64,000 bases of DNA from Thiothrix sp. UBA5583 (GCA_002425225.1 DILV01000007.1:62001-126000), one strand, 5' to 3'; shown: positions 29,865 to 39,789, numbered from the stretch's first letter. The notes: generated by a model from the letters alone, not told the origin. Numbers and translations are program-made.

Positions 29865-30857
29865 TTACGGCAGTGTCGCCACGCCTGCCGCTTCCAAAGC
29901 CTTGAGATAGGCATCGACGACCCGTGCCTGTTCTGCCGTGCTTTCCTGCGCATACATGGTTTGGCGGAAAGTATTGCTGTTGTGCAGACCATTGGTATAC
30001 CAGGCAATGTGCTTGCGGGCGATGCGGCAACCGGAATATTCACCATAAAACTGGTACAAGTCGTCCAGATGCTGGAGCAAGACAGCGTGGATTTCAGCCA
30101 CATCAGGTGGTGGCAACGTTTCTCCGGTTTGCAGGTAATGCCTGATTTCACGGAAAATCCACGGTCGCCCTTGCGCAGCACGCCCGATCATGATGGCGTC
30201 TGCACCGGTAACATCCAGTACCTGTCTGGCCTTTTGTGGGCTGTCGATGTCGCCGTTGGCGATAATGGGGATGTGCACGCTGCGTTTGACTTCACCGATC
30301 AGTTCATGGCGTGCCTGCCCGGTGTACATCTGTTCGCGGGTACGCCCATGAATTGCCAATGCGGCAATGCCTGCCTGTTCTGCCATCGCGGCCACCCGCA
30401 GGATGTTTTCCTCACCGTTGACATAGCCCAGCCGGGTTTTCAGGGTGACAGGCACATCGACCGCTGCCACCACGGTATTCAGAATCCGTTTGACCAGTTC
30501 TTCATCTTGCAACAAGGCAGAACCAGCCAGTTTGCGGCAGACTTTTTTCGCAGGGCAACCCATGTTGATGTCAACGATCTGTGCGCCGTTGGCAACCTGA
30601 TAGCGGGCGGCTTCCGCGAGTATTTCCGGTTCGGAACCGGCAATCTGTGCAGAAACAGGGGCGAGTTCACCGTCAAAGTTGGCGCGGTACAGAGACTTCT
30701 TTTGTGCATACAGGGTCATGTCCGCCGTCATCATTTCACTGATGGCGTGGCCTGCGCCAAAATGTTTGCACAGAGTGCGGAACGGGCGGTCAGTGACCCC
30801 CGCCATCGGGGCAACGATCAACGGATTATCAAGGGTGTAAGGGCCAATCTTTATCAT
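29865..30857 (-). CDS. dusB: tRNA-dihydrouridine synthase B
   Basis: A 330-residue flavoenzyme from the ATG at 30857 (MIKIGPYTLDNPLIVAPMAG); the 68 residues upstream in frame lack family similarity. It reduces uridines in the tRNA D-loop (U17 for DusB) with FMN and NADPH. Visible motifs are APMAGVTDRPFR, the catalytic Cys in INMGCPAKKVCRKLAGSALL, LKTRLGY and GRAAQGRPWIF. E. coli dusB is 321 residues and is followed by fis; no fis is seen here, and the downstream neighbour is the convergent yoeB gene. Confidence 0.94.
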   Translation of the reverse strand: MIKIGPYTLDNPLIVAPMAGVTDRPFRTLCKHFGAGHAISEMMTADMTLYAQKKSLYRANFDGELAPVSAQIAGSEPEILAEAARYQVANGAQIVDINMGCPAKKVCRKLAGSALLQDEELVKRILNTVVAAVDVPVTLKTRLGYVNGEENILRVAAMAEQAGIAALAIHGRTREQMYTGQARHELIGEVKRSVHIPIIANGDIDSPQKARQVLDVTGADAIMIGRAAQGRPWIFREIRHYLQTGETLPPPDVAEIHAVLLQHLDDLYQFYGEYSGCRIARKHIAWYTNGLHNSNTFRQTMYAQESTAEQARVVDAYLKALEAAGVATLP

Positions 30858-30941
30858 GGTGTAGCAGTTTACCACAGCAAATTTGCCTGCTTGTGGTAAA
30901 GTATCTGCCCACTGAATAAACCATCTGCACGGAGAACAAGT

Positions 30942-31790
30942 GTGCGTCTGAGCGTAGAGCAATACCGCAACTGGGAAAACAAACGAATCACCCTGCTGGG
31001 CATGTCTGGCGTTGGTAAAACCTATATTTCCAGCATGTTGCGCAACCATAACTGGTTCCATTATTCCGGCGACTACCGTATCGGTACGCGCTATCTGGAC
31101 GAGGACATCCTTGACCTGATCAAGGAACAGGCCATGAAAGTACCGTTCCTGCGCGAGCTGCTGCGCAATGACTGGATTTACATCCGCAACAACATCCGTG
31201 TCAACGATCTGGGGCCAGTGCTGTCTTTCGTTGGCAAGCTGGGCAACCCGGAACTGGGCGGCGTAGCGCTAGATGATTTCATGCGTCGTCAGGCCATGTA
31301 CCGCGAAGCCGAAATTGCTGCCATGCACGATGTACCCGAATTTATCCGCAAGGCGCAACTGATCTACGGCTATTCCCACTTCGTTAATGATGCCGGGGGG
31401 AGTCTGTGTGAACTGGAAGACCCTGCCGTCTTCGACACCCTGGCGGAAAACACCCTGATCCTCTACATCAAGGTGACAACCAAGGAAGAGGAACAGAAGC
31501 TGATTGACCGCGCCCGCAGCGATCCGAAACCGCTGTATTACCGCCCAAATTTCCTCAAGGAACATCTGGCGGTGTACTTGCAGGAAAAAGCCTTGCAATA
31601 CGCAGCGGAAATGGAGCCGGACGAGTTTACCCGTTGGGTGTTTCCACGTCTGTTCCATTCACGTTTGCCACGCTATGAAGCGATTGCCCGTGACTACGGT
31701 TATACCGTAACGTCTGAGGAAGCCGCGCAGGTGCGTAACGAAGATGATTTCAACGCACTGATCGAAATGGCGATTGCCCGCCATGCTTGA
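30942..31790 (+). CDS. P-loop ATPase of unknown role, upstream of metA
   Basis: A 282-residue protein from a GTG at 30942 behind GGAGAA. It has a Walker A motif GMSGVGKT (G20-T27) right after a short N-terminal strand, in the style of shikimate-kinase-like small-molecule or nucleotide kinases. There is no clear Walker B. Other segments include HYSGDYRIGTRYLDEDILDL and NPELGGVALDDFMRRQAMYR. The closest idea is a cytosolic ATPase/kinase; the substrate is unknown. It is 60 bases ahead of metA with a REP-like repeat between. Confidence 0.6.
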   Translation: MRLSVEQYRNWENKRITLLGMSGVGKTYISSMLRNHNWFHYSGDYRIGTRYLDEDILDLIKEQAMKVPFLRELLRNDWIYIRNNIRVNDLGPVLSFVGKLGNPELGGVALDDFMRRQAMYREAEIAAMHDVPEFIRKAQLIYGYSHFVNDAGGSLCELEDPAVFDTLAENTLILYIKVTTKEEEQKLIDRARSDPKPLYYRPNFLKEHLAVYLQEKALQYAAEMEPDEFTRWVFPRLFHSRLPRYEAIARDYGYTVTSEEAAQVRNEDDFNALIEMAIARHA

Positions 31791-31796
31791 TGTTTT

Positions 31797-31836
31797 GTCC
31801 CTCTCGTTCTTGGCGGGAGAGGGGCTACAGGGGAGG
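31797..31836. repeat. REP-like repeat between the ATPase gene and metA
   Basis: On the reverse strand CCCCTCCCCTGTAGCCCCTC then CCCGCCAAGAACGAGAGGG, the same block order as the other copies in this window. It fills most of the 60-base gap. Confidence 0.7.
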
Positions 31837-31850
31837 GGTAGAAACACACC

Positions 31851-32936
31851 ATGCCATTAGTCGCACATACGGCATTGCCGACATTCGCACGCTTGCGAGA
31901 GGAGGGTCAGACTGTCCTGAGTGAGGATTACGCTTTCAATCAGGACATCCGCGAGCTGCATATCGGTTTCCTCAACATGATGCCGGATGCTGCGCTGGAG
32001 GCTACCGAACGGCAATTTTTCCGGCTGGTAGGTGAATCCAACCTGATTGCACAGTTTCACCTTCACCCTTTCACGCTGGATGGTTTGCCGCGTGGTGACA
32101 AGGCGCAGGCGCATGTCAGCCAGTATTACGATACCTTTGCCAACCTCAAGGAGCAGGGGCTGGATGCGCTGATCATTACCGGCGCAAACCCGGTAGCACA
32201 GCATCTGGAAGATGAGCCGTTCTGGGATGGTTTGTGCGAAGTGGCAGCCTGGGCGCAGGAAAATGTTACTTCCACCCTGTGTTCCTGTTTGGCAAGCCAT
32301 GCCTTGGTGCAGCATTTGTGGGGTATCCGCCGCCGCCCGTTGGGTTTCAAGCGCTGGGGCGTCTACAGCCATGCTGTCACCATGTCGGAGCATCCTCTGG
32401 TCAAAGACCTTAATACCCGTTTCGATGTACCGCATTCGCGTTTCAACCAGATCGACCGTGAGCTGCTGGAAGCCGTTGGCGTGCAGGTACTGGTGGAAAG
32501 TGCTGAAGCCGGGGTGCACATGGCGGTCAGCCCCGACCTGTTCCGCATGGTATTCATGCAAGGCCACCCGGAATACGATGCGGTCAGCCTGCTGAAGGAA
32601 TACCGGCGTGAAGTGACCCGCTGGTTTGATGGCACGCGGCTGGATTATCCGCCATTCCCGGAAAACTACTTGCGCCCCAAGGCCAAGGCAGTTCTCAACG
32701 AATACCGGCTTGCACAAGAGCTGGGCAAACGTCAGGGCAAACCCATGCCGGAATTCCCGGAAAAGTTGCTGTTGCCCATGCTGCACAATACCTGGCGCGA
32801 TACCGCAAAAGTGTTCTACAGCAACTGGATTGGCAAGGTTTACCAGATCACCAACAATGACCGGCGCAGGCCTTTCATGGACTGGGTAGACCCTGATGAC
32901 CCATTGGGGCTGCGCAAACAGGCGGAAATGGACTAA
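31851..32936 (+). CDS. metA: Homoserine O-acyltransferase, MetA type
   Basis: A 361-residue enzyme of methionine synthesis that activates homoserine with succinyl-CoA or acetyl-CoA. The class-I glutamine-amidotransferase-like fold is visible: DIRELHIGFLNMMPDAALEA, a nucleophile Cys in CLASHALVQHLWGI (C146), RFDVPHSRFNQI, and MQGHPEYD giving H239 and E241 for the catalytic set. It is about 50 residues longer than E. coli MetA (309), mostly at the C-terminus, and the nucleophile motif is divergent (CLASHA for CW-AQA). The acyl donor cannot be assigned with certainty from this. Confidence 0.9.
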   Translation: MPLVAHTALPTFARLREEGQTVLSEDYAFNQDIRELHIGFLNMMPDAALEATERQFFRLVGESNLIAQFHLHPFTLDGLPRGDKAQAHVSQYYDTFANLKEQGLDALIITGANPVAQHLEDEPFWDGLCEVAAWAQENVTSTLCSCLASHALVQHLWGIRRRPLGFKRWGVYSHAVTMSEHPLVKDLNTRFDVPHSRFNQIDRELLEAVGVQVLVESAEAGVHMAVSPDLFRMVFMQGHPEYDAVSLLKEYRREVTRWFDGTRLDYPPFPENYLRPKAKAVLNEYRLAQELGKRQGKPMPEFPEKLLLPMLHNTWRDTAKVFYSNWIGKVYQITNNDRRRPFMDWVDPDDPLGLRKQAEMD

Positions 32937-32946
32937 GCTCGTGGGC

Positions 32947-33972
32947 ATGAGAATCTGGAACCTTACCTTGTTCGTTGTATCGGTGCTGCTGCTGGCGGGC
33001 AGCATCAAGGCATTGCTGGATTACTGGCAATATGACGAAATCGCCCCGGATGTAGCTCAGATGATGCTGCATCAGGTCAGTGCTGAGCAGATTCACCAGC
33101 AAGTGGAAGAATCCATTGCCAAGGATAATCCGGCAGATGCCCGCATGTATTTGCGGCTTGCCCAAACCTTTGGCTACCCGCTGGATACTGCCGCTTATGA
33201 ACCACGCTTGCAGGAGCTCGAATCCCCCCTGAACAGCGCACGCCGTAGTGTCAGCGAATTTGCCAGTGGTTTCGTGGATGGTACGGCAGAAAGTGGTGCA
33301 GGTGTGGCGGGAGCGATTACCTCTGACTTCACGGTGGTCGGTGACGTGCGTGACTTGTGGGAGCAATACCAGCTTTATGCTAAAAACGAACCTGTCAACG
33401 AACTGATCGTGACATTGGCAGGCGTTGGGGTGGGTTTGACTGCTGCTACGCTTGCCAGTGCTGGAACGGTAACACCCGCCAAGGGTGGGGTTTCCACCAC
33501 CAAGCTGGCGGCGCGGGCAGGCAAACTGACACCCGATTTCCAGCGTTACCTGCTCAAGCAGGGCAGTGATGTGTTTGATTACAAGGGATTCATGCTGGCA
33601 GCACGGGCTGAAAAAAGTCTGGATGGCGTTGGCAAGGCTGCTACCAAAGCCTACAACCCACAAGCCGTGAAAGCACTGACCCAGACAGCGGAACAGGTTA
33701 ACAACATTCGCAAGGCCAGTTCTACGACAGACGTGGTGCATATGCTAAAATACGTTGATAGTGGCGAGGATTTGATGCGACTGGAAAAACTCAGTCTTAA
33801 GTATGGTGCTGAGACCAAGGGCGTGCTCAAGTTTTTGGGTAAAAGTGCGATTGGCTCCATGCGTGTGTTACGTAAGACAGTAGAATTATTAATCAGTTTA
33901 ATTGCGACATTTGTTTCATTTCTGGCAACATTGGCATCACTGGGGAATTTCCGCCGGATTTTTACCACCTGA
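32947..33972 (+). CDS. Unrecognised protein with N-terminal membrane anchor
   Basis: About 341 residues from the ATG at 32947, ten bases after metA; a GTG at 32941 is also possible. There is one membrane segment near residues 3-22, an extracytoplasmic-looking stretch with DVAQMMLHQVSAEQIHQQVE, a Gly/Ala/Thr-rich central part that could insert in membranes (VAGAITSDFTVVGDVRDLW; LAGVGVGLTAATLASAGT), a charged region, and a hydrophobic C-terminal helix (LLISLIATFVSFLATLASLG). I do not recognise the family. The glycine-rich hydrophobic middle recalls pre-toxin or pore-forming regions, but this is only an impression. Confidence 0.7.
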   Translation: MRIWNLTLFVVSVLLLAGSIKALLDYWQYDEIAPDVAQMMLHQVSAEQIHQQVEESIAKDNPADARMYLRLAQTFGYPLDTAAYEPRLQELESPLNSARRSVSEFASGFVDGTAESGAGVAGAITSDFTVVGDVRDLWEQYQLYAKNEPVNELIVTLAGVGVGLTAATLASAGTVTPAKGGVSTTKLAARAGKLTPDFQRYLLKQGSDVFDYKGFMLAARAEKSLDGVGKAATKAYNPQAVKALTQTAEQVNNIRKASSTTDVVHMLKYVDSGEDLMRLEKLSLKYGAETKGVLKFLGKSAIGSMRVLRKTVELLISLIATFVSFLATLASLGNFRRIFTT

Positions 33973-34038
33973 TTCATTAAGCCTTCAGGTTTGGTCGGTT
34001 AATAATGCCCGTATGTCGTCGATGGGCTTGAGGAATGT

Positions 34039-35331
34039 ATGTCAGTTCTCACCTTTGCAGAAGCTTCCCACTTGGTTTCTCGCACCGGGTTTGGTGCGGA
34101 ATGGCAAGTGATTAAACAGCTTGAAGGTAGAAATCGTCAGGATGCGGTTGAGCATATCCTGAACGTTACCCCTTCTCCGCTCAAACCACCGCCCAACATG
34201 ACACCATGGTACAAGCTGGAGCCAATGCGTCTGACGGATGCGGAAAGCCGCAAGCGGGCATGGATGATTTCCCAGGGAGAAGGCAAACGCTTGCAGGCAT
34301 GGTGGCTTGAACAGATGCTGGCAACCCGCTCGCCCTTTATCGAGCGCATGACTTTGTTCTGGCACAGTCATTTCACGTCTTCCATCCAGAAAACCCTGCA
34401 ACCCAGCCTGTTGCACAAACAGAACCTGTTGATCCGCCAGCACGCATTGGGTAATTTTTCTACTTTCCTGAAAGCCATCGCCAAGGATCCAGCCATGCTG
34501 GTGTACCTAGATGGTTATCTGAACGTCAAGGATCACCCCAATGAAAACTTTGCGCGTGAGTTGCTGGAGTTGTTTACTCTCGGGCGTGGTCATTACAACC
34601 AAGCAGACATCAAGGCGGCTGCCAAGGCATTTACTGGCTGGAATGTAGACAATAGTAACGGTCAGTTTGTCACCAGAGCGGATTTGCATGACAAAAGCAC
34701 GGTGACATTTTTGGGCAAAACCGGCAGTTTCAATGGTGACAGTATCATCGACATCCTGTTGGCGCATCCCCGCACGGCAGAACGCATTTGCGAGAAAGTG
34801 TGGAATGGTTTTATCAGCAGCAGCCCGCCGAATCCGGCAGTCATCCAGAGTTGGGGGCAGTCTTTCCGCGCTTCTGGTTACGACATCAGGGGCTTGATGC
34901 GCACGGTGCTGAATAGCGAGACATTTTGGGATGTGCGTAACCGGGGAACCTTGGTCAAATCCCCTATCGACATTCTGGTCGGTACGGTGCGGATGATTCC
35001 TTACCCGCGTGAATCCACCACGGAATTGTTGAACCTGTGCCGCTTGCTGGGGCAAGAATTGTTTGATCCTCCCAATGTCAAGGGTTGGGTCGGTGGCGAT
35101 CACTGGGTCAGTACGCAAACCTTGTTGATCCGCCATTCCTATTTGTCCAAACTTTCACGTGGCAATCTCAACGAGCGTGTTGAGACAGGTCTGAATTTGC
35201 CCGATGTGCCTCCGGCTCAGCTAATGGAATGGCTGTTGCCGGTCAAACCTTTGCGGTCATTGCCGGATATTCCGGGCGACCGTCGGTTAGTCAGGGCATT
35301 GCTGCTGGATCCTGCTTTTCAGGTGACCTGA
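34039..35331 (+). CDS. DUF1800 domain protein
   Basis: A 430-residue protein with the DUF1800 features FAEASHLVSRTGFGAEWQ, FIERMTLFWHSHFTSS, ENFARELLELFTLGRGHYNQ and AAKAFTGWNVD. DUF1800 proteins are typically encoded next to a DUF1501 (Tat-exported) partner, as here, with 34 bases between the genes. The biochemical role of the pair is not established. No signal peptide is visible on this protein. Confidence 0.9.
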   Translation: MSVLTFAEASHLVSRTGFGAEWQVIKQLEGRNRQDAVEHILNVTPSPLKPPPNMTPWYKLEPMRLTDAESRKRAWMISQGEGKRLQAWWLEQMLATRSPFIERMTLFWHSHFTSSIQKTLQPSLLHKQNLLIRQHALGNFSTFLKAIAKDPAMLVYLDGYLNVKDHPNENFARELLELFTLGRGHYNQADIKAAAKAFTGWNVDNSNGQFVTRADLHDKSTVTFLGKTGSFNGDSIIDILLAHPRTAERICEKVWNGFISSSPPNPAVIQSWGQSFRASGYDIRGLMRTVLNSETFWDVRNRGTLVKSPIDILVGTVRMIPYPRESTTELLNLCRLLGQELFDPPNVKGWVGGDHWVSTQTLLIRHSYLSKLSRGNLNERVETGLNLPDVPPAQLMEWLLPVKPLRSLPDIPGDRRLVRALLLDPAFQVT

Positions 35332-35365
35332 ATACGGGTCTTGCGATTTTTTGAGTTGAGGGTGT

Positions 35366-36505
35366 GTGCAAGTGAATCGACGCGAGTTTTTGGGAGTGGC
35401 AGCCGCGCTGCCGTTCATGGGCCTGTTGCCGGAACAGGCACTTGCTGCCGCAGGCCAGCGGGTGCTGGTGCTAGTCAAGCTGGCGGGTGGCAATGATGGC
35501 TTGAATACACTGGTTCCATATACTGATCCGCTGTATTACCAGTATCGCCCACGTGTGGCAGTCCCCAAGCATCAGGTGCTAGACATTGGGCAGAACATGG
35601 GGCTGAATCCCTACATGAAAGCGCTCAAACCAGCCTGGGATGCGGGAGAACTGGCTTTTGTCCAGGGCGTAGGCTACCCAGGCAGTGATTTGTCCCACTT
35701 CCGCTCCTCTGATATTTGGGAGGCAGGTTGTGGGGCAAACGAATATGCGAGCGAGGGCTGGCTGGCTCAGGTCATGCCGGGATACAAATCCGGCTTGCAC
35801 GGCATTATCCTCGGCGAAAGCATGGGGCCGCTGGCAGGCAAGGATTGTCATACGGTTGCCATGCAAAGCCCGCAGGTATTCCTGAGCCAGATTGATTTAG
35901 TTGATAATATTACACCCAATCGGCAAACTCCCGCACTTGCCCACCTGACCAATATCCAGCAGCAATTGTATGATGCAGGCCAGCAATTGCGCAGCAAACT
36001 GGCACGTCCGGTTGCGCTGGGCGTCAACTTTTCAACCAGTGACTTGGGGCGTGATCTGGAATCTGTTGCCAAAATGATTCTCAGCGGTGTGGACGCAGCG
36101 GTTTACATGGTAACACTGGATGGTTTTGATACTCACGCTAGTCAGGTCAATACCCAGGGCAACCTGCTCAACCGTCTGGGTGTGGCGCTGGATTCGTTTG
36201 CCCAGGCCATGAAGCGGGGTGGTCGCTGGAATGACGTGCTGGTTGTTACCTATTCCGAATTCGGGCGGCGTGTGCAGGAAAATCATGCCGGGGGAACAGA
36301 CCACGGTACGGCTTCCGTGCAAATGGTCATGGGTGGCAAAGTACGTGGCGGCCTGTACGGCGAAGCACCACGCCTGCGAGAACTGGACGCAGATGGCAAT
36401 TTGCATCATACACTCGACTACCGGGCAGTCTACGGTACGTTGACGCAAAACTGGTTGCGTCAACGCAACCCTTGGTCATCATTTGGCACAGTGCCGTTTG
36501 TTTGA
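35366..36505 (+). CDS. DUF1501 domain protein with Tat signal
   Basis: About 379 residues; starts are GTG at 35366 or 35372. The N-terminus carries a twin-arginine signal (NRREFLGVAAALPFMGLLP ending in A-L-A-A-A), so it is probably exported folded. The body belongs to the sulfatase/alkaline-phosphatase-like DUF1501 family: LVKLAGGNDGLNTLVPYTDP, SHFRSSDIWEAG, YSEFGRRVQENHAGGTDHG. It forms a two-gene unit with the DUF1800 gene. The activity is unknown. Confidence 0.9.
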   Translation: MQVNRREFLGVAAALPFMGLLPEQALAAAGQRVLVLVKLAGGNDGLNTLVPYTDPLYYQYRPRVAVPKHQVLDIGQNMGLNPYMKALKPAWDAGELAFVQGVGYPGSDLSHFRSSDIWEAGCGANEYASEGWLAQVMPGYKSGLHGIILGESMGPLAGKDCHTVAMQSPQVFLSQIDLVDNITPNRQTPALAHLTNIQQQLYDAGQQLRSKLARPVALGVNFSTSDLGRDLESVAKMILSGVDAAVYMVTLDGFDTHASQVNTQGNLLNRLGVALDSFAQAMKRGGRWNDVLVVTYSEFGRRVQENHAGGTDHGTASVQMVMGGKVRGGLYGEAPRLRELDADGNLHHTLDYRAVYGTLTQNWLRQRNPWSSFGTVPFV

Positions 36506-36564
36506 GTTTGGTTGGCGGTTTCCGGCATAATCCGCCTTCCAGTTATCAATAAAAAGGCCGTGCC

Positions 36565-37488
36565 ATGTGGTTCAAAAACCTCTACCTGCTGCGTTTCAGT
36601 AGCGAATTCGCCATGTCCCCCGAAGAGTTGCATGATGCTTTGTCATCCCGCCCGTTTCTGGGTTGTGGCAAGGAGTTGCGTGAGGCGTCCGGCTGGGTAT
36701 CACCACTGGGGCGCAACAGTGAACAACTGGTACATGCTGCCAATGGCTACATCCTGCTGACGCTGGCGCATCAGGAAAAAATGCTGCCTGCTTCGGTTAT
36801 CCGCGAAGAGCTGGAAGCCACGGTTGCAGAAATCGAGGAAAAAGAAGGGCGCAAGCTCGGCAAACGCGAAAAGCAGGATTTGCGTGACGAAATCGAATTT
36901 GAACTATTGCCCCAAGCCTTCACCCGCACCAAAAAAATTGACGCCTGGATTGATCCGCAGCACGGCTGGATGATCATCAACACTTCTTCCAGCACCCAAG
37001 GCGAACGCTTGACCCACCTGTTGCGCAACACCATTGGCAGTTTGCCGGTTGTACCACCCAAAACCGATGTCACCCCTGTCACCCTGATGACCCAGTGGCT
37101 GGCTGATGAAAGCAGCCTGCCTGCACCGTTTGCCTTGGGTGAAGATTGTGAATTGCGCAGTCAGGGGGAAGAGCAAAGCGTGGCTGTATTCAAGCGTCAC
37201 GAGCTGACGGCAGAAGAAGTGCAAGCCAATCTGGCCGCAGGCAAAACCGTTTCCAAACTGGGGCTGGTGTGGGATGAAAAGATCAGTTTCATCCTGAGTG
37301 AAGATCTGGGCATTCGCCGGGTACGTTTCCTCGATGTGTTGGAAGACAGCCTCAAGGATGCTGACCCACAGTCACACGCCGAAAAACTGGATATTGAATT
37401 CAGCCTTATGACCGGCGAAGTCAGCAAGTTGCTGGCTGACCTGATGAAATGCTTTATTGCCGACCAGCCCGAAGCAACCAAGCCTTAA
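36565..37488 (+). CDS. rdgC: Recombination-associated protein RdgC
   Basis: A 307-residue protein (303 in E. coli) with family features: the start MWFKNLYLLRFSS, RPFLGCGKELREASGWVSPL, QEKMLPASVIREEL and the charged segment EIEEKEGRKLGKREKQDLRD. RdgC forms ring-shaped dimers around DNA and modulates RecA activity. AAGG precedes the ATG. It converges with the DUF349 gene with only five bases between the stops. Confidence 0.95.
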   Translation: MWFKNLYLLRFSSEFAMSPEELHDALSSRPFLGCGKELREASGWVSPLGRNSEQLVHAANGYILLTLAHQEKMLPASVIREELEATVAEIEEKEGRKLGKREKQDLRDEIEFELLPQAFTRTKKIDAWIDPQHGWMIINTSSSTQGERLTHLLRNTIGSLPVVPPKTDVTPVTLMTQWLADESSLPAPFALGEDCELRSQGEEQSVAVFKRHELTAEEVQANLAAGKTVSKLGLVWDEKISFILSEDLGIRRVRFLDVLEDSLKDADPQSHAEKLDIEFSLMTGEVSKLLADLMKCFIADQPEATKP

Positions 37489-37493
37489 ACGTA

Positions 37494-39743
37494 TTACAGG
37501 GCAGCCCTGATTGTTTCGATCCGGGCTGTCTGGCTGGCAAGAGCACTTGCTGGCATCCCCCCCAAAGCAAGCCACTGTTTCAGCAACGGCATGGCTTGCT
37601 CTGTCGGGCTGCGGGTTTCCTTGCGGCTGAGCATGGCTTCCGATAGGTGGGCAAGCTGGTATTGCATCCGTACTTGCTGGAATTCTGCCGGGCTAGATAG
37701 TTCCAGCAGGATTTCCAGTTGCAGACACAGGCTTTCACCGGTCGACTGGTTGGCTGCTTGGGTAGCCGTGTCGGTTTCGACCTGTTTGTTCAGGTCAGAC
37801 TGGGTAAACAGTGCGTCCAGCTCAGCCTGTTTCTGTTGCTTGCGTTCCTGTTCGCGCTGGCGCTGTTCTGCTTCCTGTCGGGCAGTTTCGGCCTGACGTG
37901 CCTGATATTCATCGCGTTTCTGCTGACGCTCTTCGCGGGAACGGGCAAATAGGGCATCAATCGGTTCACGGAACTGTTTCCACAAACGTTGTTCATCGGC
38001 AGGGCGTGCGGCAAGCGTAATTTGCCAGCGAGCTTGCAATGGCTTGACCTGTTCTATGGCTTGGGCAGCATCAGGGTATTCCAGCAGGGTTTTGGCTTCT
38101 TCCACCAGTTGAACTCGTTCTTGCCAGTTGCGTTGGCGCTCACTCTGGAAGTGGGTTTCCAGCGCGTCCATCGCAGCATTGAAGCGCTGGTTGACGGTTT
38201 TCCAGTCCTTGTGGCTGATTGTGCCGGTTTCTTTCCACTGGGTGCGCAACCGGTTGACTTCAGCCTGTTGCTGCCGCCAGTCGACTACATTTGCCCAGTC
38301 GGTGGTGCTTTCCATGCTTTCCAGTTGGGCACAGAGGGCATTGCGCTGGGCAAGGTTGGTTTCACGCTGTTGGGCTTGTTCGTTGAAATGCTGCTTGCTG
38401 GGTTCGTAGGCAGCCGTTACGCTGGCATCGAAGGTTTTCCACAAGGCGCGTTGCTGCCCCGGCTCCATGTGGGCGAGTTTGCGCCATTCGTCACGCAGGG
38501 ATTGTACCTTGCGGGCGCGTTCCTGTGGGTCAAGCTCTGCGTCATTACGCAAATGGTCGGCTGTTTCGATCAACTGCTTGCGTACTTGATCTGTTCCCCA
38601 ACGTCGCCAGTCTTGCAGCTCGCGGATATAAGGTGTAAGTGCCTGCAAGCGGTTGCGGCAGAAAGCCAGTTGCTTGTGGGGAATGCCCGTGGTTTCTTTC
38701 AGGCGCTGGTGCAGGGCATGGTAGATGTCAATTGCTTCGCCGTATTGCTCGGCTTCCAGGTGCTTGTCCAGGGTTTGCAAGCCGTCTCGCAGGTGCTGGA
38801 GTGTTTCTTCCAGATGAGCCTGTTGCTGTTGTTGTTGCTGGCGTTCCCTGGTTTTGGCTTGTTGCTCGCGTTCCTGCTGTTCGCGTTCGTTTTGGGCGAC
38901 CTGTTCGGCAAGGGCGGCGGCTTCAGCTTGTAATCGAGCCTGTTCGGCTGCCTGAGTTGCCCGTTCCTGTGCCAGTTGCGCCTGTTCCGTTTCATAGATG
39001 GCAAGTTGCTGCTGGAAGGTGCTCAGGGCATTCTGAAAGCGTTCCTGTTGTTCAGTGGATACTTGTGTAGTGATGCTGGCCCAGCTTTGTTGGAGGACGC
39101 GGGAACGGGTCTTTTCCTGTTCCCATGAGGCGTTTTTCCCTAGAGATACAGCTTCGGCACACAGTTTTTCAATATGTTGCTGACGTTGTTGTTCCTGTTG
39201 GAGTTGTTCGCTGCGTTCCTTGAACAACTGGCGCAGACGTTTGTTGTTTTTGCCGTGGCTTTTTTCCAGTGTTTTCAGCTTTTCAATATCGCTGATCCGG
39301 CTGGCTGCCAGAAACTGGATTTCCTTGGAAGGATCCGTATTGGCGATGTCAAACAACATGTCTTCGTCGTTGAGAGAACCAATAGCCTGATGGCGCAGTT
39401 TGACACCCCGCATGAAGTCACGAGCAATGCTGCGTAGCAGGGTAGGGTTTTGCAACCAGTGGAACACGTCTGCCAGCAGATGGTCGTGATGGTGGTCAGT
39501 TGCTGCCAGCCCAACCAGGCGCTGGCGGGCACGCTCACCGATAGAGCCGGACGTATGCCCCAGTTGCACCAGGGTCGGCAGATGTGCAAGGCGCACAACG
39601 GCTTCCATCCGCACTGACATGTCGGGGTCGGTCTGTGCCAGCTTGATCAGTTCCACACTGTCGCCCGCCAGACTGTTTATTGCCTGAATACGGACTTTGG
39701 CGTCCTTGTGCAGCCATTTTGGCTTGAAAAAATTCCCTAACAT
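37494..39743 (-). CDS. DUF349 coiled-coil protein
   Basis: A 749-residue, very Gln/Glu/Arg/Ala-rich protein. The first 180 residues are HEAT-like repeats (LAGDSVELIKLAQTDPDMSV). A long coiled coil (about 180-320) follows, then repeated DUF349 units each with a W near the start and R.LW..F near the end (EWRKLAHMEPGQQRALWKTF; RWQITLAARPADEQRLWKQF), and a second coiled coil about 620-665. The family function is not settled. Being predicted soluble, it probably has a scaffolding or nucleic-acid-related role. Confidence 0.87.
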   Translation of the reverse strand: MLGNFFKPKWLHKDAKVRIQAINSLAGDSVELIKLAQTDPDMSVRMEAVVRLAHLPTLVQLGHTSGSIGERARQRLVGLAATDHHHDHLLADVFHWLQNPTLLRSIARDFMRGVKLRHQAIGSLNDEDMLFDIANTDPSKEIQFLAASRISDIEKLKTLEKSHGKNNKRLRQLFKERSEQLQQEQQRQQHIEKLCAEAVSLGKNASWEQEKTRSRVLQQSWASITTQVSTEQQERFQNALSTFQQQLAIYETEQAQLAQERATQAAEQARLQAEAAALAEQVAQNEREQQEREQQAKTRERQQQQQQQAHLEETLQHLRDGLQTLDKHLEAEQYGEAIDIYHALHQRLKETTGIPHKQLAFCRNRLQALTPYIRELQDWRRWGTDQVRKQLIETADHLRNDAELDPQERARKVQSLRDEWRKLAHMEPGQQRALWKTFDASVTAAYEPSKQHFNEQAQQRETNLAQRNALCAQLESMESTTDWANVVDWRQQQAEVNRLRTQWKETGTISHKDWKTVNQRFNAAMDALETHFQSERQRNWQERVQLVEEAKTLLEYPDAAQAIEQVKPLQARWQITLAARPADEQRLWKQFREPIDALFARSREERQQKRDEYQARQAETARQEAEQRQREQERKQQKQAELDALFTQSDLNKQVETDTATQAANQSTGESLCLQLEILLELSSPAEFQQVRMQYQLAHLSEAMLSRKETRSPTEQAMPLLKQWLALGGMPASALASQTARIETIRAAL

Positions 39744-39789
39744 CGCTACTTCACTTCTGCTTTTGTCCGCAAGGTTCGGTTTTTTATAC

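Noticed and set aside
30858-31061. 68-codon N-terminal extension of dusB
   Set aside because: The known family start (IKIGPYTLDNPLIVAPMAG) follows the later ATG; the extension covers the divergent promoter region.
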